Notes under the pieces: generated by a model
What the model was told of the DNA's origin: nothing
The model's database searches: none
The model's input: the letters and a program-made list of their open reading frames with translations, nothing else
Translations under genes and position numbers: made by a program
Shown: positions 48,190 through 58,181 of the stretch, piece after piece
How positions within the stretch are numbered: position 1 is the stretch's first letter
Layout of the letters: each line of letters opens with the position of its first letter
Source of the DNA: an uncultured Pseudohongiella sp.
Lineage (GTDB): Bacteria; Pseudomonadota; Gammaproteobacteria; Pseudomonadales; Pseudohongiellaceae
DNA length: 64,000 bases
Assembly: GCA_951812715.1 (NCBI GenBank)
Contig: OX638323.1
Span: forward strand, 248,001-312,000
Direction of reading: 5' to 3'

Positions 48190-50811
48190 CTATGCGGCTG
48201 TCGCGGCCGGATCGGCGTCCTCGGCCGCGGCGCTGAATTCGAGATTGCCGCTTGAGCCGAGATTTATGGCGATGCGGGCGCCGAATTCTCCCGCCAGCAC
48301 ATGCTGGGCAAGCGGGTTCTCGATCCGGTTTTGAATTGCCCGCTTGAGCGGTCTGGCGCCGAACACGGGGTCAAATCCCGCGGCGGCTATGTGACGCAGC
48401 GCGCTGGCAGATACCACCACTGACAATTCGCTATCCGCGAGCCGCCGATTGAGCAATTCCATCTGCAGTTTCGCGATTTTGAATATCTCCTCCTGCCCCA
48501 ATGACTGGAAAACCACGATTTCATCGATACGATTGACGAATTCCGGCGAAAAATGACGGACTACCGCGTTCAATACTTCCTGTTTCACGCTTTCGCGGGC
48601 ATCCCGCTCCAGCGCGGTATCGCGCATCAGTTCCTGGATGCGGTCCGAGCCGAGGTTGGAGGTCATGACGATGACGACATTGCGGAAATCCACGGTCCGG
48701 CCATGGCTATCGGTCAGTCGTCCGTCGTCCAGCACCTGCAACAGAATGTTGAAAACTTCCGCGTGGGCCTTTTCCACTTCGTCCAACAACAGCACCGAAT
48801 ATGGACGCCTGCGCACCGCTTCGGTGAGATAGCCGCCCTGCTCGTATCCGACATAACCTGGCGGGGCTCCGATCAGCCTGGCGACGGAATGCTGTTCCAT
48901 GAATTCCGACATGTCGATGCGAACCATGGCCGCTTCGGTATCGAACAGGAACTCCGCCAGAGCCTTGCATAGCTCGGTTTTACCGACCCCGGTGGGCCCG
49001 AGGAACAGGAACGATCCATTGGGGCGATCCGGATCCGATAATCCCGAGCGCGACCTGCGCACCGCGTTGGCCACTGCCGCGATAGCCTCATCCTGACCGA
49101 CCACGCGCTGCCGCAAGGCATCTTCCATGCAAAGCAGACGTTGGCGGTCGCTTTGCAGCATCTTGCTAACCGGAATTCCCGTGGCCCGAGACAGGATGTC
49201 GGCGATTTCCTCGTCGGTCACTCTGTTGCGCAGCAGTTTCTTGTCCGAAACCGCCGCCTGATTGGCTTGTTCAAGCTTTTTCTCCAGGCCCGGAATAACC
49301 CCGTACTGGATTTCCGACATGCGCGCCAGGTCGCCGGCGCGCTGGGCCGATTCGAGATCGATTCTGGCCTTTTCCAGGCTCGACTTGATAGCTTGGGCGC
49401 CATGCAAGGAGGCTTTTTCGGCTTTCCAGATTTCGTCGAGATCGGCGTAATCCCGTTCCAGGCCTTGAATTTCCCCGTTCAATTTCTCCTTGCGCTTTTT
49501 TGCCGCCGCATCACTGTCCTTCTTGAGCGCTTCACGTTCGATCTTCAACTGAATCAGGCGCCGGTCGAGCATGTCCATCTCTTCCGGCCTGGAGTCGATT
49601 TCCATGCGGATCATGCTCGCGGCCTCGTCGACAAGATCGATCGCCTTGTCCGGAAGCTGGCGATCCGAGATGTAGCGCTGGGACAGGCGCGCGGCCGCGA
49701 CGATGGCGGCATCCGAAATTTCCACGCCATGATGGATTTCATAACGCTCTTTCAGACCGCGCAGGATCGCTATCGTATCTTCCTCGTCAGGCTCCTCGAC
49801 CAGCACTTTCTGGAAGCGCCGCTCCAGAGCGGCGTCCTTTTCGATATATTGCATGTATTCCTTGAGCGTGGTGGCGCCGACACAATGCAGTTCCCCCCGG
49901 GCGAGCGCGGGCTTGAGCATGTTGCCCGCATCCATGGCGCCTTCCGCCTTGCCGGCGCCGACCAGGGTATGCAATTCGTCGATAAAAAGTATTACCGACC
50001 CTTCGCGTTTGGCTATTTCCTTGAGCACGCCCTTCAAGCGTTCTTCGAATTCGCCGCGGAACTTCGCGCCGGCGATCAAGGCGCCCATGTCCAACGCAAG
50101 AATGCTCTTGCTTTTCAGACCTTCGGGAACTTCACCATTGACAATGCGCTGGGCAAGACCTTCGACGATTGCGGTTTTACCTACTCCCGGCTCGCCGATA
50201 AGGACCGGATTGTTCTTGGTGCGGCGCTGTAGTACCTGAATCGCGCGGCGAATCTCGCTGTCCCGGCCGATAACCGGGTCGAGTTCTCCCATGCGGGCGC
50301 GTTCGGTCAGGTCGATGCAATAGCGGTCAAGCGCCTGCCGGCTCTGTTCCGCTTCGGAATCCGCGACCGCTTCGCCGCCGCGCAGATTGGCAATGGCGTT
50401 CGCCAGGGCCTGGGGGCTGACGCCGCCAGCCTTGAGTAATTTTCCGACCGCGCCCGCATCCTTCATTGCGGCCAGCAGAACGGATTCACTGGCGACATAA
50501 CTGTCGCCATGTTCGCCGGCTATGGTTTCTGCCCGATTCAGCAACTTCGCCAGTTCCGGCGCGACCGCAAGCTGGCCGTCATGTTCCTTCATCCGCGGCA
50601 TGTCCTGCACGATCCGGTTCAGGCCCGTGCGCAATTCGGCGACATTGAAACCGGTCTGGGCCAGCAAGGCGCGCACCGAACTGCCCTGCTGGTCGATCAA
50701 AGCGAGCAGGAGGTGCGCGGGTTCGATGCTGCTGTTGCGGTTTGCCAGCGCGAGAGACTGCGCATCGGCGAGGGCCGCCTGTAATTTGCCGGTTAATTTG
50801 TCTGCTCGCAT
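48190..50811 (-). CDS. clpB: ATP-dependent disaggregase ClpB
   Basis: An 873-residue Hsp100 chaperone that extracts proteins from aggregates with DnaK. An N-domain (about 1-145) is followed by AAA1 with Walker [16 protein letters not shown], the long coiled-coil middle domain (about 400-525), and AAA2 with Walker [18 protein letters not shown]. The coiled-coil M-domain separates ClpB from ClpA and ClpC. It has a sigma-32-type promoter at 50851-50879. The N-terminus [21 protein letters not shown] is typical. Confidence 0.97.
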   Translation of the reverse strand: MRADKLTGKLQAALADAQSLALANRNSSIEPAHLLLALIDQQGSSVRALLAQTGFNVAELRTGLNRIVQDMPRMKEHDGQLAVAPELAKLLNRAETIAGEHGDSYVASESVLLAAMKDAGAVGKLLKAGGVSPQALANAIANLRGGEAVADSEAEQSRQALDRYCIDLTERARMGELDPVIGRDSEIRRAIQVLQRRTKNNPVLIGEPGVGKTAIVEGLAQRIVNGEVPEGLKSKSILALDMGALIAGAKFRGEFEERLKGVLKEIAKREGSVILFIDELHTLVGAGKAEGAMDAGNMLKPALARGELHCVGATTLKEYMQYIEKDAALERRFQKVLVEEPDEEDTIAILRGLKERYEIHHGVEISDAAIVAAARLSQRYISDRQLPDKAIDLVDEAASMIRMEIDSRPEEMDMLDRRLIQLKIEREALKKDSDAAAKKRKEKLNGEIQGLERDYADLDEIWKAEKASLHGAQAIKSSLEKARIDLESAQRAGDLARMSEIQYGVIPGLEKKLEQANQAAVSDKKLLRNRVTDEEIADILSRATGIPVSKMLQSDRQRLLCMEDALRQRVVGQDEAIAAVANAVRRSRSGLSDPDRPNGSFLFLGPTGVGKTELCKALAEFLFDTEAAMVRIDMSEFMEQHSVARLIGAPPGYVGYEQGGYLTEAVRRRPYSVLLLDEVEKAHAEVFNILLQVLDDGRLTDSHGRTVDFRNVVIVMTSNLGSDRIQELMRDTALERDARESVKQEVLNAVVRHFSPEFVNRIDEIVVFQSLGQEEIFKIAKLQMELLNRRLADSELSVVVSASALRHIAAAGFDPVFGARPLKRAIQNRIENPLAQHVLAGEFGARIAINLGSSGNLEFSAAAEDADPAATAA

Positions 50812-50850
50812 CGACAGCGAAACCTCAAAGAGATGGGATAACGCGGTTAT

Positions 50851-50879
50851 ACATGCGGCCGACCCGCGGCGAATTCAAG
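50851..50879 (-). promoter_or_regulatory. Sigma-32 type heat-shock promoter of clpB
   Basis: On the minus strand CTTGAA is followed after 15 nt by CCGCATGT, one mismatch from the RpoH -10 consensus CCCCATnT. The start point near 50844 gives a short leader of about 33 nt. clpB is a standard RpoH target, which supports the call. Confidence 0.65.
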
Positions 50880-50906
50880 CGAATGCCGGGCTTAGAAACC
50901 CCGCGG

Positions 50907-51674
50907 TCAACCTGGGGGTCTGATGCCGATCATGTTCGCCATGCGGCCGCAGACTCGATCGCGGCGATGGGAAAAGAAGCGCTCGGCATCGCAGTGCGCG
51001 CATAGCGTTCCACCGCTGATCGACGCAACGCCAATAGCTTGCAATTTGATTTTGGCGATGCGCGCCAGATCAGCGTGAAACTTGCCGGCGGCGTCGGCGG
51101 GCTGGAATGCGCGGGCCAGAGACTCTCGTTGCGCCGGGGTAGCGGCGATATCAAGAAAGGCTTCCCGCACGTCTTCGCCCACTTCGTAATGGCAGGCAAG
51201 GATTGCTGGACCGAGCCAGATCAGCAAATCCGCTGGACTTGTCCGCATCGCCGCCAGCGTGTTCTCGATGATGCCCGCGCTCATGCCGCGCCAGCCCGCA
51301 TGAATCAATCCGGCTTCGTCCCCGGTACGACTACAAGCAAAGATCGGCAGGCAATCCGCGGTGAGAACGCAAAGAACGATTCCGGGCGCGCGAGTATAAA
51401 GTCCGTCCGCCTCCAGCTCAGCGCCAGCCGCGTGGACAATGGCGCTCTTATTGCCGTGAACCTGCCGTAACCATTGGAAATCGGCCTTTAAGTCAAGCTC
51501 CGCGGCGACAATTTCACGATTGCGCTGAACCCGAATTTCCTCATCGCCGACATGCATCGCCATGTTGAGGCTCGCGTATGCGCCAGTACTGCAACCGCCG
51601 CCGCGAGTCGTGACCGTGGCGAAGATATTGTCGGGCGCGGGCCAATTCGGGCGCAGCAGTTCAAGCTTTCCCAT
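50907..51674 (-). CDS. pgeF: PgeF (YfiH) polyphenol oxidase / peptidoglycan-editing factor
   Basis: A 255-residue protein of the DUF152/YfiH family. Metal- and active-site residues are visible in VLTADCLPIF, IHAGWRGMSAG and the early RQVHGNKSA. In E. coli the homologue prevents misincorporation of other residues for L-Ala in peptidoglycan precursors; homologues also act on purine nucleosides. The ATG at 51674 has GGGGAG directly upstream and overlaps the rluD stop by 14 nt. The rluD-pgeF-clpB order is the usual one. Confidence 0.92.
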   Translation of the reverse strand: MGKLELLRPNWPAPDNIFATVTTRGGGCSTGAYASLNMAMHVGDEEIRVQRNREIVAAELDLKADFQWLRQVHGNKSAIVHAAGAELEADGLYTRAPGIVLCVLTADCLPIFACSRTGDEAGLIHAGWRGMSAGIIENTLAAMRTSPADLLIWLGPAILACHYEVGEDVREAFLDIAATPAQRESLARAFQPADAAGKFHADLARIAKIKLQAIGVASISGGTLCAHCDAERFFSHRRDRVCGRMANMIGIRPPG

Positions 51675-52674
51675 CGGTCTCCCCATTGCCGCGCAGATCC
51701 TGCCTGAGCAAATCCAGTAAATTTTGCATATCCATTGGCAGGGCTGCTTCTTGCGTCACCGGTTTTCCGCTGATCGGATGTACCAGCGAAAGCCGGCATG
51801 CGTGCAGCGCCTGACGCTTGAATTCGACCAGCGCCGCGGCAAGTTCAGCCGTACAGCCGGGCGGCGGCCGGGGTCTGCCTCCGTAACCGCGATCTCCCGC
51901 GACTGGATATCCAAGCCAGGACATATGCACTCGTATCTGATGCGTGCGGCCGGTTTCAAGCGTTATGCCGGCAAGCGTATGGGATCGAAAGCGCTCCAGC
52001 ACGCGATATTGCGTGCGCGCCGGCTTGCCGCCCGCGACTACCGCCATTCGCGTCCGCTGCACGGGATGCCGGCCCAGCGGCCGGTCTACCGCGCCACCCG
52101 CGGTAAGCGCGCCATGCACAATCGCCTGGTAGACGCGTTCGATACGGCGTTCCTGCAATTGCCTGACCAGTTCCGTATGCGCCGGCAGCGACCGCGCAAT
52201 CAGCATGAGACCGGTGGTGTCCTTGTCGAGCCGGTGGATTATTCCCGCCCTCGGTAACTGGCCCAATTCCGGATAGGAGTGCAGCAAGCCGTTCAGCAAG
52301 GTACCGTCATGGTGTCCGGCAGCAGGATGCACCACCAGATTTTCCGGCTTGCTAAGTATCAGCAAGTGCTCATCCTCGTAGCGCACATCGAGCTCCATGG
52401 CTTCCGCCGTCAGATCGTCCGCCACGGCGAGTTCGGCGTCTATTTCTATGACATCTCCTGCCTGCAAGCGCTCTCTTTGCTTTAGGTTTCTTGAATTTAC
52501 CGTCAAGTTTCCGCTTTTTATCCACAATTGCAGGCGAGATCGCGAAAAATCAGGAAATAGCCTGGCCGCCGCCCGATCCAGGCGCAGTCCGGCAAGCGAT
52601 TCAGTGACTTGCTCCCGGCGACGGATTTTGCTGTTGTGCGTCAAGTTGGGTTGTCTGCTTCGATTGGCGTGCAC
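51661..52674 (-). CDS. rluD: 23S rRNA pseudouridine synthase RluD
   Basis: A 337-residue RluA-family enzyme: S4 RNA-binding domain (GLRLDRAAARLFPDFSRSRLQ), catalytic HRLDKDTTGLMLIA and GRTHQIRVHMSWLGYPV. RluD modifies the helix-69 uridines of 23S rRNA. Assignment rests on the context: divergent from bamD and followed by pgeF and clpB, exactly the conserved bamD/rluD/yfiH/clpB arrangement. The start is GTG; a TTG 30 nt downstream is possible and neither has a strong ribosome-binding site. Confidence 0.94.
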   Translation of the reverse strand: MHANRSRQPNLTHNSKIRRREQVTESLAGLRLDRAAARLFPDFSRSRLQLWIKSGNLTVNSRNLKQRERLQAGDVIEIDAELAVADDLTAEAMELDVRYEDEHLLILSKPENLVVHPAAGHHDGTLLNGLLHSYPELGQLPRAGIIHRLDKDTTGLMLIARSLPAHTELVRQLQERRIERVYQAIVHGALTAGGAVDRPLGRHPVQRTRMAVVAGGKPARTQYRVLERFRSHTLAGITLETGRTHQIRVHMSWLGYPVAGDRGYGGRPRPPPGCTAELAAALVEFKRQALHACRLSLVHPISGKPVTQEAALPMDMQNLLDLLRQDLRGNGETDGKA

Positions 52675-52800
52675 ACGGGTTCGGATTCGGCTGCAATGTT
52701 AGGCGCAAACCTCGATTCCGGTTCAAGCCCAAGACCGCGCCTTATTGCAGCGTATTTTCTCACACGCCTCGGCCGCGGCAACAGTCTCGAAATTCAATGC

Positions 52801-52830
52801 TTGGACCATGGCCGGGGCTGACGTTACAAT
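52801..52830 (+). promoter_or_regulatory. Candidate promoter of bamD
   Basis: TTGGAC and TACAAT are 18 nt apart in the rluD-bamD divergent gap. The start point near 52837 gives a leader of about 30 nt. Confidence 0.5.
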
Positions 52831-52866
52831 TACATTTTGGGAAACCGCTGTAAACGAGCCGAATTC

Positions 52867-53859
52867 ATGATCGAATTTTCACGATTTGCGAGGACTTCGC
52901 TGCTGTTGCTTGCCACTTTGCTGTTTGTGTCCTGCGCCTGGTTCGGCGATGACGAGGAAGAGGACGAATTCGCCGATCTCAGCACCGAGGAACAGTTTTA
53001 CCAGCAGGCGCTGGAGCAGCTAACCAACCAGAACTTCCGTGGCTCGATTTCCACCTATGAGGCGCTTGAATCTCGCTTTCCGTTCGGTCGATTCGCCGAG
53101 CAGGCCCAGATAGAAATCGTCTACGCTTATTACCGCAGCGGTGATCGGGAGGCCGCGCGGGCCGCGGCGCAGCGCTTTATCCGGCTGCATCCGGACAGCG
53201 ATAACGTCGACTATGCCTATTACATGCTGGGGCTGTCTTCTTTCGATGATAACAGCGGTCTTCTCGATCGTTTCCTGCCGATAGACCCAACCAAGCGCGA
53301 TCCGGGCCGCACCGAGGAATCTTTCAATGATTTCGGTCAACTGCTGGCGCTGTATCCGGACAGTCCGTATGCGGCGGACGCCAGGGCCAGGATGATCTAT
53401 CTGCGCAACAATCTGGCCGCATATGAAATACACGTCGCGAATTATTATCTTGAACGCCAGGCCTTTATCGCGGCGCAGCGCCGGGCGCAATACGTGGTGG
53501 AGTACTTTCAGGGAACTCCCGCCGTGGCGGATGCCGTGGCGATCATGGTGGAATGCTATTTGCGCATGGGCCTGAACGATCTCGCCGATACCTCGCTCGC
53601 GTTGCTTTTCGAGAACTATCCGGACCATCCCGCACTCGACGAGAATGGCGAGTTCGTCATCCGCACGGAAATCTCGGATCCATCGCTGTTATATACCGTA
53701 ACTTTCGGTCTGCTTGGCGATAATCGCGGTGACCCGCCCCTGGCGCCGGCTTCGCGGCCGCCGATGTCCGGCAGTCAGCAGATAATCAACAGTCAGGAGT
53801 CGGCTGAAGAATCAGGCCGCTCCTTGCTAAGCATCATCACTTTAGGCATTTTTGATTGA
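52867..53859 (+). CDS. bamD: Outer-membrane assembly lipoprotein BamD
   Basis: A 330-residue lipoprotein of the BAM complex that inserts beta-barrel proteins. The signal peptide ends in a lipobox-like FVSC with Cys23. Five TPR-like units follow, including [19 protein letters not shown] and [19 protein letters not shown], and the conserved [20 protein letters not shown]. It is longer than E. coli BamD (245) because of a C-terminal extension rich in Pro, Ser and Gln. The ATG is the third visible in-frame option and best fits the lipoprotein signal. Confidence 0.94.
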   Translation: MIEFSRFARTSLLLLATLLFVSCAWFGDDEEEDEFADLSTEEQFYQQALEQLTNQNFRGSISTYEALESRFPFGRFAEQAQIEIVYAYYRSGDREAARAAAQRFIRLHPDSDNVDYAYYMLGLSSFDDNSGLLDRFLPIDPTKRDPGRTEESFNDFGQLLALYPDSPYAADARARMIYLRNNLAAYEIHVANYYLERQAFIAAQRRAQYVVEYFQGTPAVADAVAIMVECYLRMGLNDLADTSLALLFENYPDHPALDENGEFVIRTEISDPSLLYTVTFGLLGDNRGDPPLAPASRPPMSGSQQIINSQESAEESGRSLLSIITLGIFD

Positions 53860-53868
53860 GCAGCCACG

Positions 53869-55512
53869 TCAGTCTCCCGGCGTCCAGGCATTGGTGATCG
53901 GGTAACGTCGGTCGCGGCCGAACGCTTTTTGCGTTAACCGCACGCCAGGCGGTCCCTGGCGCCGCTTGTACTCGTTGCGGTCAACCATTCGCACTACCCG
54001 GGAAACGATTTCTGGATCGAAACCGTCCTCGACGATGCGATTCACACTCCAATCCAGCTCTACATAGCGTTCGAGAATTGGATCGAGTAGTTCGTAAGGC
54101 GGCAGATTATCCTCATCGATCTGGTCGGGAGCGAGTTCGGCGGAAGGCGGCCGTTCGATGACTTCCCGCGGTATTGCTTCGCCGGCGTCGCCGGCAAGTT
54201 GGTTGCGGTATTTCGCCAGCCGGTAGACCATGGACTTGGAAACGTCTTTCAGAACGTCAAATCCACCTGCCATGTCGCCATAGAGGGTGGCGTAACCGAC
54301 GGCAAGCTCGCTTTTGTTGCCGGTGGTCAGCACGAGCAGGCCTTTCTTGTTGGAAATCCCCATTAAAAGCACGCCGCGGCAGCGCGCTTGTATATTCTGC
54401 TCGCTAACATCGGGTTCGCTGCCGGCGAACTCGCCCTCCAGCGCGGCGAGGAAAGCCTGGTAGATATCATCGATCGGGATCACGCTGAATTCGACGCCTA
54501 GCGCGTTTGCCTGCCGCGCGGCCGCATCCTTGCTCAGATCGGAGGTATAGGTAAATGGCATCATCACCGCCTCGACGCGGTCCGCGCCAAGCGCATCGGC
54601 CGCTATCGCCAACGTAAGCGCCGAGTCGATGCCTCCGGACAAGCCGAGCACAACGCCGGGAAAGCCGTTCTTGTTAACGTAGTCATGTACACCGAGCACC
54701 AGCGCCCGGTAGATCTGCTGTTCGACTTCGAGCGGCGGCTGCACGGCGCCATCCGCCAGCTTGCAGGAACCATCCCGCGCATTGACATCGATTTCTACCG
54801 CATATAGCCCATCCTCGAAAGCCGGCGCCAGGTAGCGGGTATTGCCCTCGGCATCGACTGCCAGCGATGCGCCGTCAAACACGAGTTCATCCTGCCCACC
54901 GACAAGGTTGACATAGATGATCGGAAAGCCGCCACGCTTGCATCTTTCCGCCAGTAGCGTCTTGCGATCGTTCGTTTTATCGATATGATACGGAGAAGCA
55001 TTAATATTGATCAGTAACTTCGCTCCGGCGTTAGACGCCTGCAACGCCGGAAACTCCAGCCAAATATCCTCGCAGATCGTAAATGCCACGCGAGTACCGA
55101 ACAGGTCGACCAGGCAGGGACTGCCGCCGGCGCGAAAATAGCGCTGTTCATCGAAAACCTGGTAATTGGGCAGGCGCTGCTTGTGATATGTCGCGAGTCG
55201 CCGGCCTTGCTCGATTACGGTCAAGGCATTGTAAAGCCCTTCTTCGTTCGCATCCGGAAACCCGATCACCAGGGCGCATCCGATTTCGGCGCGGATAATC
55301 TTGTCAAGCGCTCGATCGATCCGCTTTGCCAGACTAGGCCGCAGCAACAGGTCCTCGGGCGGATAGCCGGTAAGGGTCAGTTCGGGAAATACGACGAGAT
55401 CCGCGCCAAGTTCGGATTTTGCGCGCCGGGCGCTTGCCACGACTTGCCGCGCATTGCCGTCGATATCGCCGACGAGCAAATTCAACTGCGCCATGACAAC
55501 TCTTATGCGCAC
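53869..55512 (-). CDS. nadE: Glutamine-dependent NAD+ synthetase
   Basis: A 547-residue fusion of an N-terminal nitrilase-type glutaminase (catalytic Glu in FPELTLTGYPPEDLL, Lys in YHKQRLPNYQVFDEQRYF, Cys in FTICEDIW) and a C-terminal synthetase (PP-loop GLSGGIDSALTLAIAADALG). It amidates nicotinic acid adenine dinucleotide with glutamine. The GTG start (MRIRVVMAQLN) has GGAG 7 nt upstream and fits family length; an internal ATG 18 nt later is the alternative. Convergent with bamD. Confidence 0.95.
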   Translation of the reverse strand: MRIRVVMAQLNLLVGDIDGNARQVVASARRAKSELGADLVVFPELTLTGYPPEDLLLRPSLAKRIDRALDKIIRAEIGCALVIGFPDANEEGLYNALTVIEQGRRLATYHKQRLPNYQVFDEQRYFRAGGSPCLVDLFGTRVAFTICEDIWLEFPALQASNAGAKLLININASPYHIDKTNDRKTLLAERCKRGGFPIIYVNLVGGQDELVFDGASLAVDAEGNTRYLAPAFEDGLYAVEIDVNARDGSCKLADGAVQPPLEVEQQIYRALVLGVHDYVNKNGFPGVVLGLSGGIDSALTLAIAADALGADRVEAVMMPFTYTSDLSKDAAARQANALGVEFSVIPIDDIYQAFLAALEGEFAGSEPDVSEQNIQARCRGVLLMGISNKKGLLVLTTGNKSELAVGYATLYGDMAGGFDVLKDVSKSMVYRLAKYRNQLAGDAGEAIPREVIERPPSAELAPDQIDEDNLPPYELLDPILERYVELDWSVNRIVEDGFDPEIVSRVVRMVDRNEYKRRQGPPGVRLTQKAFGRDRRYPITNAWTPGD

Positions 55513-55664
55513 AAGAATTCTCCGCAAGCCGGTCCGGTGACGCCGCGGCGCGGACCGGTCCAACGTCGCTCAAGCAGCGCATCAGCCAGTCCAGTCAACA
55601 ATGTTGTGGATTTGTCAAAGCCGGTATCTACCAGCTCGCGGCCGGCGGCCAGGAAATCACTCAT
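55503..55664 (-). CDS. Possible small protein of 53 residues, upstream of nadE
   Basis: An open frame MSDFLAAGRELVDTGFDK continues through LLTGLADALLERRW and ends 8 nt inside the nadE start. The frame is soluble, mixed-charge and Cys-poor. A GGAA lies about 10 nt upstream. No family is recognised; it could simply be leader sequence of nadE that happens to be open. Confidence 0.3.
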   Translation of the reverse strand: MSDFLAAGRELVDTGFDKSTTLLTGLADALLERRWTGPRRGVTGPACGEFLCA

Positions 55665-55742
55665 TTACTGAAATTCCATTCATTTCACGATTTCCCGACT
55701 AGACTTCCGATAACGGCCACAATTGAGTAACGAAGGTGGAGA

Positions 55743-56303
55743 ATGATTCGTAACGCCGGATTGACCTTGCTGGAGTTGATATTGGTGATCGCCCTGCTTT
55801 GCGTACTCATGGCGGCGACGGCGCCATCGCTGACCGGGATTATAGAACAACGCCGAGGCGACGAAGTAATGAAGATTCTTCGGGAAGCGATTGAGCTCGC
55901 GCGCGCCACGGCGATCGGTAGCGGCGGATTCGCCACCTTGTGCCGTTCCCGCAATGGCCGAACCTGCGGCGGCCGCTGGGAGGACGGCATGATCGTTTTC
56001 ATCGACGCTAACGGCGACCGGGTCCCCGACGGCGATAACGCCCTGGTGCGAGTTTTCCAGTTTCCCTCCGCCAGCGGAAGCATTCGTTGGCGGTCCTTCG
56101 GTAACCGGCAATATCTGCAGATGACCGCGATGGGTTTTACCCGCGATCAAAACGGCAATTTCAGCTATTGTCCGAATAACGGCGATATTGGTCTGGCGCG
56201 GCAACTGATCGTCAATGCCGCCGGACGAGTCCGGGAAGCAGTAGACAGTAATGACGACGGCGTGCGGGAGGGCAGCAACGGCGAGCCGCTTCATTGCGAT
56301 TGA
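55743..56303 (+). CDS. Type IV minor pilin, GspH/FimT family
   Basis: A 186-residue prepilin. A short leader is cut between Gly6 and Leu7 (NAG/LTLLELILVIAL), with the required Glu at mature position 5 and a hydrophobic helix. The C-terminal GspH domain follows, with Cys pairs (TLCRSRNGRTCG). Such pilins prime type IV pilus assembly. A GGTGGAG box precedes the ATG. It is on the opposite strand to the pilVWXE set and converges on pilE. Confidence 0.88.
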   Translation: MIRNAGLTLLELILVIALLCVLMAATAPSLTGIIEQRRGDEVMKILREAIELARATAIGSGGFATLCRSRNGRTCGGRWEDGMIVFIDANGDRVPDGDNALVRVFQFPSASGSIRWRSFGNRQYLQMTAMGFTRDQNGNFSYCPNNGDIGLARQLIVNAAGRVREAVDSNDDGVREGSNGEPLHCD

Positions 56304-56333
56304 AATCGTTACCGCCTGCTATTCGCATATAGC

Positions 56334-56765
56334 TTATTGCCAACAGACTTCGCCATCGCCGCCGTCAGCGCCACGTGCGCCATCGCTGGTCAAGGTAAGC
56401 AGACCGCATGCATCACGTGCTTGCGCACCTTGCGGACGAGCCGTGGCGACAAAACAGATGCTCAGATCGCGCTCGGGACAAGCATTTACCTCAATCACAT
56501 AGCTCCCATTGCGGATCTGTCTGCGCCGGCCGGGGATAACCGGCGGTTGCATGGGTTTTGCATCGGACACGTAGCGGCCGTTGCGCGAATGGTATCGCTC
56601 CAGGTCCACCGCGACTTCCATCAATTCCTGTTTGGCCTGCATCCGGCCAGCCCGCAGCAGGTGGCTCTGATAAGCCGGCAGCGCGAGCGCCGCCAGAATG
56701 CCGACAATAGCAAGCGCCAGTAGCGCTTCGATCAAGGTAAAACCACGATGTTTCGCCAGGTTCAT
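56334..56765 (-). CDS. pilE: Type IV pilin PilE
   Basis: A 143-residue prepilin cut between Gly8 and Phe9 (HRG/FTLIEALLALAIVG), with Glu13 at mature position 5. The globular part contains NGSYVIEVNACPERD and a C-terminal Cys forming the D-loop disulfide. GGGGAGGAG precedes the ATG; a long upstream in-frame extension overlaps pilX and is not real. It is last of pilV-pilW-pilX-pilE. pilY1, usually between pilX and pilE, is missing. Confidence 0.88.
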   Translation of the reverse strand: MNLAKHRGFTLIEALLALAIVGILAALALPAYQSHLLRAGRMQAKQELMEVAVDLERYHSRNGRYVSDAKPMQPPVIPGRRRQIRNGSYVIEVNACPERDLSICFVATARPQGAQARDACGLLTLTSDGARGADGGDGEVCWQ

Positions 56766-56799
56766 TGCTCCTCCCCGGAAGATTCGGTGTAGTGAGCTT

Positions 56800-57327
56800 T
56801 CAGGAAATTTGCCGCCAGGAAAGTCGGGTTTGCGCCGTTGTGTCCGCGCCACTGCAAACAGCAACCCCAACAACCTGCAAGATGGCGGCGCTCGCGGCCG
56901 CTGCGTCTGAACCGCGCGCGGTGATTCTGTAATAAACCGGCGTCGGTCGATCTGGCGCAATGCCTGGGTTCGGCCAACTTTCCACATATATTTGCGCCAA
57001 TACCGGTTCGATCGCGGGATGACCAGCACTCACGCCGTGAGCTTCCCACCAGTCGGGATCGATTTCGACGGATTGACGCCAGATGGCGCCGGCCACTGGC
57101 ATAGTTTCGGAGAAATCCATGCCGGCCGCTGGACATTGGTCGCGCAGATTGTCCTCCGCTGCTTGCAAAGCCGCCTCCGCGGCTTCAAATTCGTCGCGGG
57201 ACAGCCGCATATTCGCCGCCATGCGTTCATGCAAAAGAATCGATTCCATTCCGGAAATAGCCATCAACGCGAGCAAAGCCAGGAAGACCAGACAGAATGC
57301 CAGGATCGTGCCGGATTGCCGTTTCAT
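56800..57327 (-). CDS. pilX: Type IV minor pilin PilX
   Basis: A 175-residue protein starting MKRQSGTILAFCLVFLALLALMA, with a pilin-like hydrophobic helix, then the PilX signature LLHERMAANMRLSRDEFEAAEAALQAAED. PilX primes pilus assembly with PilV and PilW. The ATG overlaps the pilW stop by 4 nt. The position after Gly6 is Thr, with no Glu at +5, as is common in PilX. Confidence 0.87.
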   Translation of the reverse strand: MKRQSGTILAFCLVFLALLALMAISGMESILLHERMAANMRLSRDEFEAAEAALQAAEDNLRDQCPAAGMDFSETMPVAGAIWRQSVEIDPDWWEAHGVSAGHPAIEPVLAQIYVESWPNPGIAPDRPTPVYYRITARGSDAAAASAAILQVVGVAVCSGADTTAQTRLSWRQIS

Positions 57328-58181
57328 AAGGTGTTTTCCGCTGAATCCGCGTCAAACTGGAAAAAATCGGCAAAATCGATGGATTTGTTGCGCAGCGCCA
57401 GAGTCTGATTGAAATCACGCCGGATATCCGGCGGCGACTGGTTTCGCAGCCGCAATTCGAAGCGAACGCTGCGTACATCCTGCCAGTTCTGCACTTCATG
57501 CGCGGGCAAAAATACCGGATTGTCCGCCATCCCGTAGAAAATGCGCATGGATTCCACTCCTTCGACCAGTTCCCTGCCGGGGCGGGACTCTTCGAAATTG
57601 GACAAACCCCGGATGAACAATGCCGGCGGATTGTCTGCGGAATCGCCACGCCTGCCGAGATAGAACAAACTGCCACGCAAAGCGGATCCTGGCTCGATAC
57701 TGGATGAATCGGAGGCAGGCTGCATTTCCGGCGGCCCGCCGACGCCGCAGCCTGTCACCGACCACCAAAAGGCGATGACTTCCCTACCCGGCGCCGCATC
57801 CAGCCATGGATGCGGCCGGTTTGCATTCCAGCCTTCCACGGCGCTGAATTCCACCGGCCCCGGCCAATCTGGATTCAACGGTGAAGATTGCGGAGTTTCA
57901 CCCAGACAGCCCGGGAATCCCGCCAAGCGGACATTCGCGCCCAGAACATGCAAGGCGAAACGGGCGCCTTCCTGCAACCGCAGTTGCGCGGTTATTTCCG
58001 CCTGTAATCCGTTTCCCGCCAGATATGCGCGCAGCGCCAGAGTCGCCAGCGACATGCTTAGCGCTGCCGCCACCAGCAATTCGATCAGGCTCCATCCTTC
58101 TGCCGTGCGCGCGGCCGGCGCAAACAAGCCACTCTCAGGGCCGCAGCACTGTAATATGCGCCCGTTCCGCGCTTCCGTCAT
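57324..58181 (-). CDS. pilW: Type IV minor pilin PilW
   Basis: A 285-residue PilW. The prepilin site is TAEG/WSLIELLVAAALSMS, with Glu at mature position 5. The C-terminal part resembles PilW (RLAGFPGCLGE, SVTGCGVGGP). The ATG at 58181 follows GGTGGGA and makes the reading overlap the end of pilV by 47 nt. A TTG at 58127, 8 nt after the pilV stop, would give a more normal 11-residue leader. The start is therefore uncertain. Confidence 0.85.
   Translation of the reverse strand: MTEARNGRILQCCGPESGLFAPAARTAEGWSLIELLVAAALSMSLATLALRAYLAGNGLQAEITAQLRLQEGARFALHVLGANVRLAGFPGCLGETPQSSPLNPDWPGPVEFSAVEGWNANRPHPWLDAAPGREVIAFWWSVTGCGVGGPPEMQPASDSSSIEPGSALRGSLFYLGRRGDSADNPPALFIRGLSNFEESRPGRELVEGVESMRIFYGMADNPVFLPAHEVQNWQDVRSVRFELRLRNQSPPDIRRDFNQTLALRNKSIDFADFFQFDADSAENTL

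Noticed and set aside
49141..50232. 363-codon plus-strand open frame opposite clpB
   Set aside because: Antisense shadow of clpB; no recognisable domain and no independent ribosome-binding site or context.
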